Positions 60,952 through 64,000 of a DNA stretch of 64,000 bases are shown here, piece after piece. The translations under genes and the position numbers were made by a program. Under the pieces are notes generated by a model that searched no databases, was not told the origin of the DNA, and saw only the letters and a program-made list of their open reading frames with translations. This DNA comes from Malania oleifera (lineage: Eukaryota; Streptophyta; Magnoliopsida; Santalales; Ximeniaceae): NCBI RefSeq assembly GCF_029873635.1, contig NC_080428.1:66433101-66497100 (forward strand). Reading direction: 5' to 3'. Position 1 is the stretch's first letter. Each line of letters opens with the position of its first letter.

Positions 60952-63900
60952 TACTCTCTACCAACTCCGACTACACAAAGTATCAGCCATCAATTTATGT
61001 TTGTTAATTTTGTGCAAGGAAATCCACTTGTTAAAATTTCAATTTCTAAGTTAAAAATATTACTTTTGAATTTTGAGAACAGTGTCGTAAGTCTTTTTGC
61101 ACTATTTTTATCAAACTAATTTTTAAGTTAGACAAACTTTGCAAATGATCATTCTAAAAATTCTAAGTCATAAAAACATTAAACACTAATATTGAATAAT
61201 TATCAAAGTTTAACAGACAAATCAATTAGTGTATTTTATCATCACCAAAATTCTCAATGAGGTCAACTATATTACTATACTGGTAAGTACATGAAGTGCC
61301 ATATAATATAGGAGGCATAAGCTTATTAGAAGGATATGAACTTCTATTAATTTCTTTTTCTAATTAAGAGAAATTAAAATGAGAAGTAATCCTAATCATC
61401 CCTTTGTCCTAGTTCAAATTAAGGACTTCAGCTCCATTAATTGAATATTCCACTTTAATCGTTTTGAAAATTTTGAAGCTTCATCTTCTTCTTCTTTTTT
61501 GACAAATAATAATTGATAAGACAAAGTAAAACCAAACTAAAGACATGAAAGGAAGAAAAAAATACAAAAAATAATATGACTCCACATATCTCACTCTCAA
61601 TCTATTATGTTTACAATGAGAATTTACGAGTTTAGACATTTGAATACATGAAGATCGTGCCATGTAATAGATTGACTATATAAAAGAGTAATTTTTAGTA
61701 GATAATATAAGATGAAATTAGCACAAAAGAACCCAACCAATGTACATTCTAGTTATAATCATGCCGAAATACTCGTGATAATTGAAAATCCTACATATAA
61801 TTACTACAAGGGATAGAAAATAACAATTTGTCGGGCATGTGGATGTCATAAATGGATTTCATACACCCAAATTTCACATGATAAATAGCTCTAGAACATT
61901 GTTAATTAATCACAAAGTTTTAGATTGATGTTTTGAATTCAATGCATAAAAATATTTCGACCCAATGATCTTAAATTCTCTCAACTACCCAATTAAATTT
62001 TCTACAAGATCAATTGATTTCAATGTGTTCTTTTTTTCGGTGAATGAATGGAAAACTATTAGATCGGTCCTCCAAAGTAATGAGTACTAAACCCTACAAA
62101 GCTAAATAACTCATGGGGCTAGAAGGCCCCATGACTTCATGAATTTGGGAGGACTAGTAGATAGATTGGAGCCTAAATCTAGCTAAGCCACATTCCGAGA
62201 TGTTTTGATATATGATAATTTTGACATTCATGATTGATAGCCAAATATTCAAAGGCTACTTCTCATATTCATATTAACTTCAATTTAATTGACCTATACA
62301 TACAAAATAGATTGTTTGATCAAGTCAATTTATACATCGATTTCTATATTCAGCTTCACAATTCAAAAAAAAAATTTAATTCATATCAATTAATGTGCTT
62401 GAGGATTGAAATTCAAAACATAATCATCACCTACAAGTTTTTTAAGTCTACGAGGAGAATAACAAATTAAGGGTGAGGATTTGAACAAGAGAAGGTATAA
62501 TATATTCCTCTTTATTTATATATTTAATACTTATCATTACGCTTAAATCCTAACCTAGCTACATAAAAAAGATAGATTAGGAAGGTTCAAAGAGTCATGT
62601 AACTCAATTCATCTATCCAAACCGAACTAACTGTCCACGAACCAAATCAAAAAGAACCATTTTAGACAATATTTGGGCTGAATAGTACATTGAATTTCTT
62701 TATGAACTAAATATATGAATTAGGGGCTAAGGGATTTGAGGAGAATATATATATTGAATAAAAATAGCACTCCCCGAGTTTAGGATGTTCTTGTTGGTTT
62801 TGAGTTTAAACCTTATGAGGAAGTGGGAAGAGGTATAAATGGATGATAGGCTAGCCTCGGCCAATAATAGACCAAAAATGACACTAGTATCTTCAACCTA
62901 CCAAGGCAATCTTAAACTTGATGTTGTAACCGAGTAACATAGGAAGGTTCGACAACCTAAAATCAATTTCTATCAATAGGTTAGAACTAGCTTGGAACGA
63001 ACTTGAATCAACATGTGTCAAGTTTGTTTTGATTCTAGATTTCATGTTTCACATTGTAGAATTTAAGTTCCCATAATTTTCAACAGGATGGGTTCCAAGT
63101 TCAAGCTAACCTTCCTGCCCTACCCATATGATCAAAGTCTCATACTAACTTTGATCATAGGGTTAAAAAAACATAGGGATGTTTTGGATGCCCAGCAAAC
63201 GTGTAGCACGATGATGATTCATATAATCTTACATACTGTGCTCTTGCATAAAAAAGAAAGGGAAAAAAATCTCAGAGAATCAAGCATCTACGCATCTTAG
63301 ACTCTTGAGTTCAATTATGATGTCTCTACTCTTAAGTATTCTTTTGTCTTTTTATTAGTATCCAAGAGACTCAATACAATTTTATAGTACATTATATTTA
63401 AATGTACATAAATCCAAATCTAAGATCCACACTCTAGTCTCCCAAAACATAAATACTGCATTCGGGTGCAAAGATTTTGGACCTTGGAATTGGATTTAAG
63501 TGGATTTAAATAAATTTCAATAAAATTATATATTATAATTTATTCAGATCCAAACTCTCACCAAATATAGGGGAAGTAAATTTATATTCATGAGCATGAA
63601 TTTTAATTTTTGAATTTAAATGTATATATAAAATCAAACACCATTGTTTCTCCAAATCCACACTCCAAGCACACACTAAATCTATAGATAGAACTGAATA
63701 AGCCAAGTTATCCAAAGCCCAGCAGGAAAAGAAAAGGGAGGGGGGAGGAGAAAAATGTTGATGCGCAAATCAAAAACCATTATTACCATTTTGTCTTGGG
63801 ATGGATGTGTCAGGACTCAGGATTGAAGAAGTGGGGAGGGGAGGAGTAGTCTTATTTACTATTTGGAATTATAAGTAGTGGCAGAGGGGAAATTGTACCA

Positions 63901-64000
63901 TCCCAGGTGGTGGGCAAAGGAAAGGAGAGTGGCTTTAAGCATGGGCAGGGCAGCTATATATAATGTATATGCATTTGCAACATTTGGTTGATGAATATTT
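60952..64000. other. MYB upstream region and distal intergenic DNA
   Basis: About 3 kb of AT-rich DNA with only short chance frames and no recognisable protein, RNA gene or complete transposon. Short similar words (ATTTAAATGTACATAAAT) occur near 58623 and 63400, hinting at a dispersed small repeat. Purine-rich sequence near 63720-63900 could belong to a gene beyond the window. Confidence 0.45.

Overview
This is a window of plant nuclear DNA. It is AT-rich, has spliced genes with GT-AG introns, and is dominated by Ty1/copia-type LTR retrotransposons (methionine-tRNA primer sites), TRIMs, a LINE and terminal-inverted-repeat elements. The R2R3-MYB gene and the Cassandra element point to an angiosperm. 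I cannot name the species.

Two host genes are well supported. (1) A very large plus-strand gene runs from before 6309 to 35683. I could join 13 exons into one uninterrupted frame of about 2,827 residues. It carries two different superfamily 1 helicase modules in one chain (SEN1/UPF1-like, then UvrD-like), followed by a long helical-repeat region and a lysine-rich tail. It resembles plant proteins annotated as TPR and ankyrin repeat-containing protein 1 (TRANK1)-like or UvrD-like. The first coding exon was not found. Two of its introns (8.6 and 9.1 kb) hold most of the transposons in the left half. (2) A complete minus-strand R2R3-MYB gene of the MIXTA/MYB106 subgroup lies at 59394-60651, with canonical 133-bp and 130-bp first exons and a 339-residue product.

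Layout: 1-5700, copia debris, a TRIM and a TIR-element fragment split by a solo LTR; 6309-11306, first helicase module and Walker A of the second; 11307-19924, an intron with a TIR element that contains a copia element; 19925-26285, second helicase and helical region; 26286-35361, an intron with a LINE split by a composite copia/TRIM insertion that carries pieces of two host genes; 35362-35683, last exon; 37212-56711, one old copia element holding four later insertions (a gag-only LTR element, two solo LTRs, one Cassandra TRIM); 56712-59393, intergenic; then the MYB gene and 3.3 kb of sparse AT-rich DNA.

The main observations are: a chimeric ORF of Utp12/WDR43-like and PTRHD1-like sequence inside a copia element; the same architecture in three unrelated LTR families, with arrays of short inverted repeats just upstream of the TATA box; and an intact dual-helicase frame kept open despite about 18 kb of intronic transposons.
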